Of a stretch of 64,000 nt of DNA, positions 15,301-23,612 are shown piece after piece (position 1 is the stretch's first letter; the number at the start of each line of letters is the position of its first letter). The DNA comes from Pontibacter actiniarum (lineage in GTDB: Bacteria > Bacteroidota > Bacteroidia > Cytophagales > Hymenobacteraceae), in assembly GCF_003585765.1 (NCBI RefSeq), contig NZ_CP021235.1, forward strand, positions 1,178,001 to 1,242,000. The letters are read 5' to 3'. Made by a program: the position numbers and the translations under genes. The notes beneath the pieces are model-generated. The model was not told the origin of the DNA, made no database searches, and saw nothing but the letters and a program-made list of their open reading frames with translations.

Positions 15301-17025
15301 CTTAGGGATCAGGAGGTGTTTCTGGTCCACGTTCTTCATGTCGAGGTAGTTTCCTTCCTCGTTAATGATGAACATCAGGTCCGGAATAGCGGCAAGTATG
15401 GCGCGGTTCTTCGACTCGCTGGCCATAATCTCCTCCTGCGCCCGGCGAAGGTCTGTGATGGTAAGGCCGTGGGCGATCACCAGCTCTACCTCGCCCTCCT
15501 TGTTCAGGACCGGGTTCAGCCTGCGGATGTGGTAGGTGTAGTCACCGTTCTTCGTTTGTAGTTTTTCCTCAAATTCGATACGTTTTTTCTCTTCCAGCAC
15601 ACGCCGCAAGTGCCTTCCGCGGTGCTCCATGCGCTCGGGCGGTACTCCGCGCAGGCGGCTGTAGTCTTCGTTTGTCTTCCCGATTATCCACTGGCGCAGC
15701 TCAGGATCTGCAACGGCAGCCGGGTTAAGGAACAGGTACTGCAGGTCGCGGTTATACACGGCCACATCGGAAGGGATGTGGTTGAGGATGGACTCGTAAA
15801 ACTCCTTCTGGCGCCGCAGCTCCATGCTTTGCTCGCGTACCTTGGTTACATCCTCCGCCGAACCGATAATTTGCTTTACCTGGCCGTTTTCTTTGCGCTT
15901 AAACACACTCTCGCGGCAGAAGAGGTTTTTTACCTGCCCGCTTTTGGAGCGGATGAGGTACTCTACTTCCTGGATTTCTCCATCCTTGGCCTGTGCCATC
16001 CGCAGGGCGTGCTGGCGCAGCTTGTATCGCTCTTCCGGCATTATAAGCGAAGAAAGCACGCGTCGGCCAAACGCCTCTATCTCTTCCTGGCTAAACTCCA
16101 GCAGGTTCTGTACCTGCTCATTCAGGTAGATGCAGGAGTTTTCCTCCAGGTCATAGATATAGATGATGTTCGGAATCGTGCGGGCAATGTTCCTGACGAA
16201 GTTCTGGCTATCCTTCAGCGCATCCTCCGCCTTGCGGCGCTCCGTAACGTCCGTCATGTAGAGGTTAAAGTACCCCTTGTCCGGTATCGGGATGATCAGG
16301 ATATAGTAGAATCGCTTGGCAATGTAGCTCTCGAAGGAGGCCGGTTTGGAATGCTCCTCTATCTTCAGGTGGTTGATGTGTAGCAGCAGCAGGCGTTGGA
16401 GTGCCTGCCTGCGCTCTGCAACTTCCTGCAGAAAATCATGGCCGGCAATATTGCCGAAGAGGATTTCGCCCTGGAAGCTTAACCGAAGCACCGGGTTAGG
16501 ATATTCCTCCTGCAGCTCAGACTGCAGCTCCATCTTGCGGAGGCGCTGGCGCCTTGTAGTAACATCGCGGTAAAACCAGGCCGTGCCGCAGTGGTTCGAC
16601 CCGTCTGACAGTGGCATGTTTTCGCGCTCCACTACGGTGCCATCAGGCAGGGTGGCATCGTCGTACAGGTTGCCGTTGGCCAGGGCCTCACGGTGCGGTA
16701 TCAGGTGGGAGAGGAGTGTCTGTTTCTCCAGCTCCTCGAGTGGTGTTCCAATGTATGCTTCCTGCGGCGCTGGCAGTAAGAACAGCTTTACAAACTCATC
16801 ATTGATAGACATGATGTTGCCGGCGCTGTCCGTGACAACGGCCGCGTACTTCAGGTTGTTGAGTAGCCAGTTCTGCACATAGGTGATCGCCGGTGCCTCT
16901 TTCGCTTTTCGCAACGCCTCCAGCTCGCGAAGGTGCGCCTCGGCCTGCTTTTCAGCAGCCAGGCGGGCTTCGCGTTCAGTCTTTAGCAGGTCATGCAGTT
17001 CTTCTCGTGTATGTACTATAGCCAT
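12382..17025 (-). CDS. Soluble multi-PAS hybrid histidine kinase with receiver and Hpt domains
   Basis: The 1547-residue sensor has an N-terminal coiled coil (about 5-45), then eight PAS/PAC units by my count, each ending in a D-[VI]-T linker such as YRDVTTRR, MTDVTERR, SAEDVTKV, IIRDVTEE, STNVTEQR, ATRDISDR and IAQDITDR. The kinase core follows: HisKA with SHEIRTPMNG (His about 1051), HATPase with NLLNNAIKFT and TGLGLNICKNL, a receiver with VVLMDIQMPELSG (Asp about 1340) and an Hpt domain with AAHKLKSTIDTM (His about 1490). There is no membrane helix, so it senses cytosolic signals. The sigma-54 response regulator lies directly upstream on the same strand and is the likely output partner by phosphorelay. 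Confidence 0.93.
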   Translation of the reverse strand: MAIVHTREELHDLLKTEREARLAAEKQAEAHLRELEALRKAKEAPAITYVQNWLLNNLKYAAVVTDSAGNIMSINDEFVKLFLLPAPQEAYIGTPLEELEKQTLLSHLIPHREALANGNLYDDATLPDGTVVERENMPLSDGSNHCGTAWFYRDVTTRRQRLRKMELQSELQEEYPNPVLRLSFQGEILFGNIAGHDFLQEVAERRQALQRLLLLHINHLKIEEHSKPASFESYIAKRFYYILIIPIPDKGYFNLYMTDVTERRKAEDALKDSQNFVRNIARTIPNIIYIYDLEENSCIYLNEQVQNLLEFSQEEIEAFGRRVLSSLIMPEERYKLRQHALRMAQAKDGEIQEVEYLIRSKSGQVKNLFCRESVFKRKENGQVKQIIGSAEDVTKVREQSMELRRQKEFYESILNHIPSDVAVYNRDLQYLFLNPAAVADPELRQWIIGKTNEDYSRLRGVPPERMEHRGRHLRRVLEEKKRIEFEEKLQTKNGDYTYHIRRLNPVLNKEGEVELVIAHGLTITDLRRAQEEIMASESKNRAILAAIPDLMFIINEEGNYLDMKNVDQKHLLIPKNDVIGNNIYNILPEALASKIMGLLVHVIKTGSYERINYDLELPEGLRHYEGRILKYSDNEVLGIIRDVTEEKKAAKEVEEKNEFIRQVLNASPSLIYVKDGEGRFVLANQEFAKLFDMPLQDLIGSSGLDIHQQTNEAEFYLKVDQQVIEENREIKLLERHTTKSGETLWFNTTKKPIVTSDGQTHVLGISTNVTEQRLANKRLQNSEELHRLLSENSKDMVSLHNLDGSYIYVSKAAEEMLGYTQAELLLMHPREIVHPDDLGQVHEQGYMEALEHCQNTTVQYRMLRRDGSVLWVETSIKPIQDAAQQVTKLQAATRDISDRRKANEALKRSEKKYRDLINYSQAFICTHDLEGTIQSVNPYLLNMLGYEMEEMIGYNLIDFFPKDDRASFYLYLKQFEEKSVVDGVLTILNKEHEERYLYYQNYKVEEPNMAPYIIAIAQDITDRMRTEQQLMKAKEAAEESARVKENFLANMSHEIRTPMNGILGMAGLLRKTELNEVQLNYLNIIRQSADNLLVVINDILDIAKIEAGKLDLEEIPFSLTEAVQSAFQTFIYKAEEKEIGYILEPVELEHTMVVGDPYRLNQVLLNLLNNAIKFTDEGSIRLSCQVLEESDAELTVQFTVADTGIGIPKSKMEYIFEGFTQAYSSTTRKYGGTGLGLNICKNLIEMQHGRIWVESEEDSGSAFNFVLTYRKSKAAESEAYEEAIDFGSLGTIDVLLAEDNEVNIFLAQSILEGWGARVDVAYNGREAVELAEQKLYDVVLMDIQMPELSGIDATHFIRCLADTAKASVPIIALTANALKGDAEKYIAAGMNDYISKPFEEEKLFMKIAANLPQRRPQVSGTKFLQDKHIMQEIVNEPLYDLAMLQKMSRGNEAFIKRTKQLFIETVPVTVADMQEKRDQADWTGVSAAAHKLKSTIDTMRIEKLKDVVREIESGAKAQEDLEAVQQNIELLSHVMGQVVAQLQASLN

Positions 17026-17177
17026 ATAGTATGAATTGCACCGGCAATGTACTGCTTTTCATGCAGAAAAACCTTTCCGGTGCACGCGATCTCGCTTGTC
17101 GGCCGCGTGTAATTGTAGCCGTAAAAAATATAAATGTACTCGGGCATGTGCGGGGCAGCCTGCCCTTTCAGTTGCAC

Positions 17178-17210
17178 AAATAGCGCCTATGTGCGAAGTA
17201 GGCGCTATTT
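17178..17210. terminator. Inverted repeat between the sigma-54 regulator and kinase genes
   Basis: Arms 17178-17188 and 17200-17210 (AAATAGCGCCT/AGGCGCTATTT) form a perfect 11-bp stem with an 11-base loop, 26 bases after the regulator stop. No T-run follows, so it could be a weak terminator, an mRNA-stabilising hairpin or an operator for the kinase gene. Confidence 0.45.
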
Positions 17211-17235
17211 GGATAGCTATCCTCGTAAGAGAGGA

Positions 17236-18594
17236 TCAGTTGGTTGTCAGTTCCTTGTTCTGTATCATGCGGTAAATAGTAGACTTGCCGATGTCCAGCT
17301 TGTCGGCCACCAGCAGCACGTTGTTGTCATACTTGTTCAGGAAGCGCTGGATGATGTCGGTGGTATACTCCCGCAGGCTACGCTCCGTGGCAAGGAAGTC
17401 CTTCTCGTTGTTGTTTGCCGCCAGGTTAACGTCGTTGGCCTTTATCTCGTCATCGTCGGCCATCACCACTGCCAGTTCCACCACCGCTCTCAACTCGCGC
17501 ACGTTGCCCGGGTACGGGTGTGCGAGCAGTTTCTCCTGCGCCTCGGCCGAGAGCGTTTTTCGGCCCATGCCGTTCTCTTTAGCGAAAGCGTCCATAAAGA
17601 ACTTCGCCAGCACCAGGATGTCAGCACCCCGGTCACGCAGGGGAGGGAGCTCAATCGGTAGGCCGAGCAGGCGGTAGTAAAGGTCTTCCCGGAAGTTGCC
17701 TTTCTTCACCTCATCCGCCAGGTTCTTGTGCGTGGCCACTATAATGCGGGTATCGATCGGTACCACGGTGTTGCCGCCTACGCGGGTGATCTCCTTTTCC
17801 TGCAGCACGCGCAGGAGCTTGGCCTGCAGGCTGATGTCCAGCTCCCCAATCTCATCGAGAAAGATGGTGCCTTTGTTTGCCTCTTCGAACTTGCCCAGCC
17901 TGCGCGAAACGGCACCGGTGAAGGCGCCTTTTTCGTGCCCGAACAGCTCGCTTTCGATAAGCTCCCGGGGGATGGCAGCTACGTTCACGGCCACGTAAGG
18001 CTTCTTGTTCTTCGGGCCGTTGTAATGTATGGCTTTGGCAACAAGTTCCTTGCCTGTTCCTGTCTCGCCGTTTATGGAAACGGTGATGTTGGTTTTGGCG
18101 GCCTTGTCCATCATAACGAAAACACGTTTCATGGCATCGCTGTTTCCGATGATGAAGTTGCTGAAGTCATACTTCTGGACAATCTCCTCCCGCAGTTGGT
18201 CTATCTCCTCCCGGAGCGAAACGTTCTCGCGAATCTTGTTGATGGTGTTCCAAAGGCGCTCCGGCGTGTCCTCGTCTTTCACGATGTAGTCGTAGGCGCC
18301 TTTCTTGAGCAGGTCTACGGCAGTGGCCACATCCTCCTGCCCGGAGATCACCACCACCTGGGTGTCCGGGTTCAGCTCCTTGATTTTCTTCAGCACCTCC
18401 GCACCGTTTTTGTCTGGCAAGGAGTAGTCCAGCGTCACCACGTTCGGGCGTTGGTGCATATTGCTCAGGCAATCTTTCGCTGAGTGGAATTTCTTAAGCT
18501 CGTAGTCTGGGTTTAGGGAAAGGTGGTACTCTAACAGTTCACTGTACCACACATCATCGTCCAGGATAAAGATTTTAAAGGGCGAATTTTTCAT
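17236..18594 (-). CDS. Sigma-54-dependent response regulator (NtrC family)
   Basis: The 452-residue protein has a receiver domain (about 1-120: ILDDDVWYSEL, phosphorylated Asp in VVTLDYSLPDKNG, Lys in YDYIVKDED). The AAA+ domain follows (about 145-380) with Walker A GETGTGKELVAKA, the sigma-54 contact loop EKGAFTGA, Walker B GTIFLDEIGE and the arginine-finger region FREDLYYRL. A C-terminal Fis-type helix-turn-helix is VADKLDIGKSTIYRM. It should activate sigma-54 promoters when phosphorylated. The multi-PAS hybrid kinase lies 210 bp downstream on the same strand; its Hpt domain is the obvious phosphodonor. Confidence 0.94.
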   Translation of the reverse strand: MKNSPFKIFILDDDVWYSELLEYHLSLNPDYELKKFHSAKDCLSNMHQRPNVVTLDYSLPDKNGAEVLKKIKELNPDTQVVVISGQEDVATAVDLLKKGAYDYIVKDEDTPERLWNTINKIRENVSLREEIDQLREEIVQKYDFSNFIIGNSDAMKRVFVMMDKAAKTNITVSINGETGTGKELVAKAIHYNGPKNKKPYVAVNVAAIPRELIESELFGHEKGAFTGAVSRRLGKFEEANKGTIFLDEIGELDISLQAKLLRVLQEKEITRVGGNTVVPIDTRIIVATHKNLADEVKKGNFREDLYYRLLGLPIELPPLRDRGADILVLAKFFMDAFAKENGMGRKTLSAEAQEKLLAHPYPGNVRELRAVVELAVVMADDDEIKANDVNLAANNNEKDFLATERSLREYTTDIIQRFLNKYDNNVLLVADKLDIGKSTIYRMIQNKELTTN

Positions 18595-19057
18595 TTAGTT
18601 TGTTTACAAGCTGATGCTGTGCCTCTATAAAGATAATAAGTTTCGGTTATGCAAAAAGTATAATTTCACAAGCTCCGGGAGCCTATAGCAAATGTAGCTT
18701 TAAGTAACTAAACTTAATCTATTATTACGCTATGTTTTTATTATTTCCTTATATGGGAAATATTCTCTTGTGCTTATAGTGCAATTTGCGTTTTTCTAAA
18801 GGCCAGCTTTGGCTTGTTTTTATGCAGTGGTGGGCTGAGGATGTTGACAGGAGTAGCTCCTGCGGCTTGTGTTATAGGTGCTATGTTGAGAGGACAGGGA
18901 AGAGAGCGGTAATACTAGGTAGTAGGGTATATTCTGTACTAAAGGTGCAGTGCGCTACCCCAGGATTAACCTGCCGAGTGGGATGTTCCTGGGGTAGCGC
19001 ACTGCAAAGAAATGGAATGTATATAACTGTTCTGTATACGCTGGAATGGCGGCCCTT
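18595..19057. other. 460-bp gap between the regulator gene and the DUF1206 gene
   Basis: The left part (18595-18785) is AT-rich and should hold the promoter of the sigma-54 regulator on the minus strand; I see TATCTTTA there but no perfect box. The right part contains the 18-bp perfect inverted repeat listed separately. A 91-codon plus-strand frame here has no familiar sequence and spans the inverted repeat, so I do not call it a gene. Confidence 0.6.
18947..19005. repeat. Perfect 18-bp inverted repeat with 23-base loop
   Basis: GCAGTGCGCTACCCCAGG (18947-18964) is exactly complementary to CCTGGGGTAGCGCACTGC (18988-19005). The hairpin lies about 50 bp after the DUF1206 stop on the minus strand. 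No T-run follows on either strand, so a standard terminator is not supported. It may be a structured RNA, a repeat element or a protein-binding site. Confidence 0.75.
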
Positions 19058-19909
19058 CTAGGAGGCGCCGGAGGTGGTGTAGATCGGCTGGTACTTGGCG
19101 CGCATAAACATAAAAACGCCGTAGCAGATCAGCCCCAGGGCTACCGCCCCAAGTATAATAGAGCCGTACGTGGAGTTCTCGATAAACTGAAAGGCATCGC
19201 TGCTGCCCCCGGCCTGCTGCGGGTTGGACTGCAGGGCCGCCTGCAGAAACATATAGCCGATAACCAGCCATACCACGCCGCGTGCCATATAGCCCACCTT
19301 GCCTGCCCGAATCATCTGGTGCTCCACTTCGTCTTTAAGGCCGGCACTGCGCACTTTCTTTCTGTACTTATCGGAGTAGCCGTAGTAAATCTGGTAAAGG
19401 CCCACCAGCATCGTTGCGACGGCAACGATGCCTACCAGCCACTGGCCGAAGGGCTGGGCGAGCAGTTTAGAGACCAGGGTTTCCCGGGAGCCACCGCTAC
19501 CACTGCCGCCGCTGCTGTTCCCAAGCACCATGTTGGCGGCCAGGTAAGCCAGGGCGCCATATACCAGGCCGCTGAACAGGTAGCGCAGGCGCTTGCCTAT
19601 GCCTTCTGCATCGGAGCCCTTTCCCTCGGTGTCTTTTACAGCCTGGATAAACCGCCAGATGGCGTAGCAGAGCAGGCCCAGCGCCACTATACCCAGCAGC
19701 ACGTTTCCGGCCGGCAGGTCTTGTATTGTTTTTAGAATGCCGGACTTTCCGGCGTTTTGGGTAGATTGGCCTCCGAGCTCAAAGGCAGCCATAAATGCAA
19801 TAATGCCTACCAGGCAATACACGACCCCTTTGGCGGTTAAACCGAATTTAGCAAAGTTCTCTACCCACTGTGGTGGCGGGCTCGGAACGTGTGTGGATAC
19901 ATCTGCCAT
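19058..19909 (-). CDS. DUF1206 family membrane protein
   Basis: The 283 residues contain three repeated two-helix units, each opening with a similar amphipathic start: LTAKGVVYCLVGIIAFMAAF, LFSGLVYGALAYLAAN and MARGVVWLVIGYMFLQAA. This threefold two-TM architecture is DUF1206. Function is unknown; such proteins are linked to stress or envelope contexts in several phyla. A Gly/Ser-rich loop (NSSGGSGSGGS) separates the second repeat. It stands alone on the minus strand, divergent from the DUF4136 lipoprotein gene. Confidence 0.88.
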   Translation of the reverse strand: MADVSTHVPSPPPQWVENFAKFGLTAKGVVYCLVGIIAFMAAFELGGQSTQNAGKSGILKTIQDLPAGNVLLGIVALGLLCYAIWRFIQAVKDTEGKGSDAEGIGKRLRYLFSGLVYGALAYLAANMVLGNSSGGSGSGGSRETLVSKLLAQPFGQWLVGIVAVATMLVGLYQIYYGYSDKYRKKVRSAGLKDEVEHQMIRAGKVGYMARGVVWLVIGYMFLQAALQSNPQQAGGSSDAFQFIENSTYGSIILGAVALGLICYGVFMFMRAKYQPIYTTSGAS

Positions 19910-20045
19910 AGTTTTATTTTTTTGAGTTATCAGTCATACTTTATCCCTCTCATACACGAGATTTTGGTAAATTGAGTTGCTGTGGCAGCTCCGGGGGTGA
20001 TTTACCGCCCTTTTTTACTGAAGGTTAGCGTGTGGGGCGAGGTAC

Positions 20046-20093
20046 GGTGTTGGGCTGCGAGCGGCGGCCAACACCCGGAATGTGCGGCCGGGT
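20046..20093 (+). other. Two overlapping hairpins upstream of the DUF4136 lipoprotein
   Basis: GGTGTTGG (20046-20053) pairs with CCAACACC (20068-20075), and ACCCGG (20073-20078) pairs with CCGGGT (20088-20093). The two stems share three bases and so are partly exclusive. The region is more GC-rich than its flanks. It could be in an untranslated leader, or be structured intergenic DNA. Confidence 0.35.
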
Positions 20094-20185
20094 ATGGCAC
20101 TTCGTGTACTTCTGACTATATTTACATACCTGTGGCGGTGCTTACCATAGCACAGCCACAGGTAGAACCTTACACTTGCCATACT

Positions 20186-20776
20186 ATGAAAAGATCCTTA
20201 AAGGCATTGCTGCCTCTGTGCCTTGCTCTTGCCACCGTGTCGTTGCCCTCGTGCGTTACAACGTCTGCCTCGCTGGGGGCAAACGCCATCAAAGCGCCCT
20301 ACGCCACCAACCTCCGCAACTATAAGACCTATGCCTGGTACCAGCCTGCGCCGGCGGCTGAGGCCGACTACCTGAGCGGTTACAGGCCCAGCCTGGATAA
20401 ACATATTCGGCAGGCGGTAGAGCAGGAGCTGCAGGAGCAGGGGTACACCAAGGTCGAGAGCAACCCAGAGGTGCTGGTGGCTTACGATGTGAGCGTATCG
20501 GTGCCGGCTGAGAAGGACCGAACCGAACAGTTCAACAAAGGCTTTGGCTATAGCTACGGGTACATGAGTGGCTACCGCTATGACTACGGCCACTCAGACA
20601 TGCCGGGCTATCGCAGCGTGGACCTCTTCAAAAAGGGCACCCTCATCATCGACCTTATCAACCCAAGGTCTAACATGCTGCTGTGGCGTGGCTGGTCAGA
20701 GGGGGCTATCAGCAACTTTAAAGCGGGCGCAGGAAAAGTAGAAAAGCAGGTGGAAGAGGTGATAGAGAAGCTGTAG
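20186..20776 (+). CDS. DUF4136 family lipoprotein
   Basis: The ATG at 20186 gives a 196-residue protein with a lipoprotein signal (MKRSLKALLPLCLALATVSL followed by PSC, acylated Cys about 23). The remainder shows the DUF4136 pattern: NLRNYKTYAWYQPA, a conserved middle VEQELQEQGYTKVESNPEVLVAYDV and the end LIIDLINPRSNMLLWRGWSEG. Likely attached to the periplasmic face of a membrane; function unknown. The frame is open upstream to 19982 but that part is not signal-like. TACACTTG at 20171-20178 resembles a -7 box only seven bases from the ATG. Confidence 0.9.
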   Translation: MKRSLKALLPLCLALATVSLPSCVTTSASLGANAIKAPYATNLRNYKTYAWYQPAPAAEADYLSGYRPSLDKHIRQAVEQELQEQGYTKVESNPEVLVAYDVSVSVPAEKDRTEQFNKGFGYSYGYMSGYRYDYGHSDMPGYRSVDLFKKGTLIIDLINPRSNMLLWRGWSEGAISNFKAGAGKVEKQVEEVIEKL

Positions 20777-20812
20777 TTGCCTTCAGCCTCTTCATGAACG
20801 GTTATCTTGTGC

Positions 20813-22813
20813 TTACAAAGGCCCTTTCAGGAAATTGTTGAAGCGCACCACATCGCCAGGTTTGCCCACCACATACAGCAGGTCGCCTTGCTGTATCTGT
20901 GTTTGGGCGTTGATGTTCAGCAAGGTTTGCTCTGCCCGCTTGATGGCAACCACCGTAATCTGGAACCGGCTTCGTATGTCTGCGTCGAGGAGGGGCCTGT
21001 TCACCACTTCCGGGTCTGAGGTGAATACCCGCAGGCTGGCCACCTCAATGTCCGGCAAGTCCAGTGCGAGCTTGCTTGTGTCCGAATTGCGGTTGGTGGT
21101 AATGCTGCGGAGCATCTCGTAGTTATCGGAGCGGATCATTTGGGTGAAGGCTTCTATGCTGTCGCGGGGCATGAGGTACTTGTTCAGGACCCGCGTGAAA
21201 ATCTCAATGCTGGTTTCGAACTCCTCCGGAATCACCTCATCGGCGCCCAGCCTGTAATTCTCCTCCATCTCCTGCAGAAAGCGCGTGCGCACGATAATAT
21301 GCACTTTGTCGGAAATCTCGCGGACCGTGGCAATGATGCGCTTCGTGGCCTCGGGGTCTGAAATAGCAACCACCACCACTCTTGCCTTGTACATGTTGAT
21401 GTGCGACAGGATCATCGGGTGCACAGCATCGCCGTAGACAATAGGCTCCCCCAGCTTGCGCTCATGCTTTACGGTTACGGCGTTCAGCTCCACAATAACA
21501 TAGGGGATTTTGGCGTGTCGGGCTGCTTTTGCCACGTTTCGGCCGTTAATGCCGAATCCAATAATAACAATGTGGTCATCGAGTTCAGGGAGAGGGCTGT
21601 GCGCGTCATCAGACTGGTGGTTGAAAGGCATGGGCTCCTGCAAGGAGCTAAAAGGCGTGGCGATGTAGTCAGCCAGCTTGCGGTAGCTGCCGATCACAAA
21701 AGGCGTGACGGCCATCGTGAGCAGAGAAACCGAGAGGAAATACTGATAGGTCTCCTCCGAAAGCAACCCGCTGCTAATGCCCGTTTTGGAAAGTATGAAG
21801 GCAAATTCCCCAACCTGGAACAGCGAGAGGCCTACCAGTAGCGATATCCGTAAAGGGTACTGGAGCATGCGTGCCGCCACCGTGGCCACTACACCCTTCA
21901 ACAGGAATGTCAGGGCTGTGAAAAAGAGGATAAGGGGCAGGTTCTGAAGCAGAAACCCAAAGTTCAGGAGCATGCCGATCGACACAAAAAAGAAGCTTGT
22001 GAAGATCTCGCGGAACGGGAGGATGTTGCTGGTTGCCTGATGGCTGTACTCTGACTCGGATATAATCAAACCCGCCATAAAAGCCCCTAGCGCCAGCGAA
22101 AGGCCAAGGCTGGAGGTTAGCCAGGCCACGGCAAAGCATATTACCACGACACTAAGTATAAACAGCTCCTTACTCTTGGTTTTGGCCACCAGGTAGAGCA
22201 GACGGGGCACCAGGTACCGCGCGCTTATCAGTACAAACACAATCACAAAAGCGCCTTTCAGCCCCATCAGCAAAAGAGCGGTGCCGATGTCCTCTGTGCC
22301 ACCTGCCATGAGCGGGGTGAGCAGCATCATAGGCACCACAATGATATCCTGAAAGATAAGCACACCCAGCACCACGCGCCCCTGCGGGCTGTTGATCTCG
22401 CCCCGGTCCTGCAGCAGCTTTAGGACAATAGCCGTGCTGCTCAGGGCAATCAGGAAGCCCATAAACACCGACTCGCTCCAGGTAAAGTTCAGTAACTGCA
22501 TCACCAGCGCCACCAGACCAATGGTTGCCAGCACCTGGGTTGTGCCTCCGAGCAAAACTGTGCGCTTGATCATGGCCAGCTGCTTTAGGGAAAACTCCAT
22601 GCCGATGATGAACAGCAACAGGATAACCCCTATCTCTGCTAATATCTCAATGTCGTGGGTCGCGTGGATAAGGCTCAGGCCGTGCGGCCCGGCAATTACG
22701 CCCGTTGCAAGAAACCCAAGAATGGTGGGGAGCTTAAACCGCTGAAAGAGCAGAATCACCACCACCGCTAGGCCAAGGATAATAACTATGTCTGAGAGTA
22801 AAGGAATCTCCAT
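20813..22813 (-). CDS. CPA2 family monovalent cation:proton antiporter with RCK domains
   Basis: The 666-residue transporter has about 12-13 membrane helices in residues 1-385 (for example VIILGLAVVVILLFQRF, ILGFLATGVIAGPHGL, LGAFMAGLIISESE), the Na+/H+-exchanger fold seen in KefB/KefC. A cytosolic TrkA-N/RCK domain follows with a Rossmann motif VIIGFGINGRNVAKAA (about 415-430), and then a TrkA-C domain (about 570-660, LLYVVGKPGDV). It probably exchanges K+ or Na+ for protons under nucleotide control. There is no KefF/KefG-type oxidoreductase gene next to it, which leaves glutathione gating unsupported. Confidence 0.92.
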   Translation of the reverse strand: MEIPLLSDIVIILGLAVVVILLFQRFKLPTILGFLATGVIAGPHGLSLIHATHDIEILAEIGVILLLFIIGMEFSLKQLAMIKRTVLLGGTTQVLATIGLVALVMQLLNFTWSESVFMGFLIALSSTAIVLKLLQDRGEINSPQGRVVLGVLIFQDIIVVPMMLLTPLMAGGTEDIGTALLLMGLKGAFVIVFVLISARYLVPRLLYLVAKTKSKELFILSVVVICFAVAWLTSSLGLSLALGAFMAGLIISESEYSHQATSNILPFREIFTSFFFVSIGMLLNFGFLLQNLPLILFFTALTFLLKGVVATVAARMLQYPLRISLLVGLSLFQVGEFAFILSKTGISSGLLSEETYQYFLSVSLLTMAVTPFVIGSYRKLADYIATPFSSLQEPMPFNHQSDDAHSPLPELDDHIVIIGFGINGRNVAKAARHAKIPYVIVELNAVTVKHERKLGEPIVYGDAVHPMILSHINMYKARVVVVAISDPEATKRIIATVREISDKVHIIVRTRFLQEMEENYRLGADEVIPEEFETSIEIFTRVLNKYLMPRDSIEAFTQMIRSDNYEMLRSITTNRNSDTSKLALDLPDIEVASLRVFTSDPEVVNRPLLDADIRSRFQITVVAIKRAEQTLLNINAQTQIQQGDLLYVVGKPGDVVRFNNFLKGPL

Positions 22814-22880
22814 GAAGTATATTCAGTTTTTTGACTGGTTGAAACGGGGAGGGGTAGGGCCCTGGTGTACAGGCGAATGG

Positions 22881-23534
22881 TTATCTCTTGCCATCCCATT
22901 CTGCATAAAACTGCTCCAGGAACTCCTCCATGTACTGGTGGCGCTGCTGCGCCAGCTCTTTTGCCGTTTCTGTATGCATACGGTCTTTCAGCAGCAAAAG
23001 CTTTTCATAAAAGTGGTTGACGGTGGGCGCGGTGTTGTTTTTGTACGCTTCAAAGGAGTCGTGGAGAACCGGCTTTATGCCCGGATTGTACATTTCGCGG
23101 CTCTTGTGGCCACCGTAGGCAAAGGTCCGGGCAATGCCGATGGCGCCAATGGCATCCAGCCGGTCTGCGTCCTGCACCACCCGGCCCTCCAGCGTTGCCA
23201 TGGCTGATGAAGTGCCTGCCCCTTTGAAAGACAAATCGCGGATAATCTGGCACACGTGCTGCACCGTGTCTTCATCAACTGCATGCTGCTCCATCCACTC
23301 ACGGGCCATGCGCGGCCCTACCGTTTCGTCTCCGTTATGAAACTTGTGGTCGCCGATATCGTGCAGCAGTGCCGCCAGTTCCACTACATACCTATCTGCA
23401 TCTTCCTGCGCTGCTATACTTTTGGCGTTGTTCCACACACGCAGGATGTGCCACCAGTCATGGCCTGAGCCCTCACCGGAGAGTAGGTTCCTTACATAAG
23501 TTGCTGCTGCGGCTATGGTTTCTTCCTTTTGCAT
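22881..23534 (-). CDS. HD domain phosphohydrolase (YpgQ-like)
   Basis: From the ATG at 23534 the protein has 217 residues (MQKEETIAAAA). The metal ligands are His in SGHDWWHILRVW, the HD pair in ALLHDIGDHKFHNGDE and Asp in VVQDADRLDAIGAIGIAR. This order and the DHKF.NGDE phrase resemble the YpgQ/YedJ-like HD proteins, some of which hydrolyse nucleoside triphosphates to monophosphates and pyrophosphate. The substrate here is inferred only. A TTG nine codons upstream would extend it, but ATG is preferred. It follows the 153-residue protein gene on the same strand, beyond a terminator. Confidence 0.88.
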   Translation of the reverse strand: MQKEETIAAAATYVRNLLSGEGSGHDWWHILRVWNNAKSIAAQEDADRYVVELAALLHDIGDHKFHNGDETVGPRMAREWMEQHAVDEDTVQHVCQIIRDLSFKGAGTSSAMATLEGRVVQDADRLDAIGAIGIARTFAYGGHKSREMYNPGIKPVLHDSFEAYKNNTAPTVNHFYEKLLLLKDRMHTETAKELAQQRHQYMEEFLEQFYAEWDGKR

Positions 23535-23565
23535 ACCTGGGATTTCTTTTTTTATACCCAAAGCT

Positions 23566-23609
23566 AAAGAAAAAAACGCACCCTTCAGGTTCGGCGCTTC
23601 CGAAGGGTG
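23566..23609 (-). terminator. Terminator after the 153-residue protein gene
   Basis: CACCCTTC (23579-23586) pairs with GAAGGGTG (23602-23609), with a possible inner stem, and on the minus strand the stem is followed by CGTTTTTTTC. It separates this gene from the HD hydrolase gene. Confidence 0.8.
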
Positions 23610-23612
23610 GGC

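Noticed and set aside
15610..16383. A 257-codon plus-strand frame opposite the hybrid kinase
   Set aside because: It arises from high-GC third positions of the kinase gene; the kinase domains are unambiguous.
18786..19061. A 91-codon plus-strand frame in the gap before DUF1206
   Set aside because: It runs through the 18-bp inverted repeat, is Cys/Trp-rich without pattern and has no promoter; kept as non-coding.
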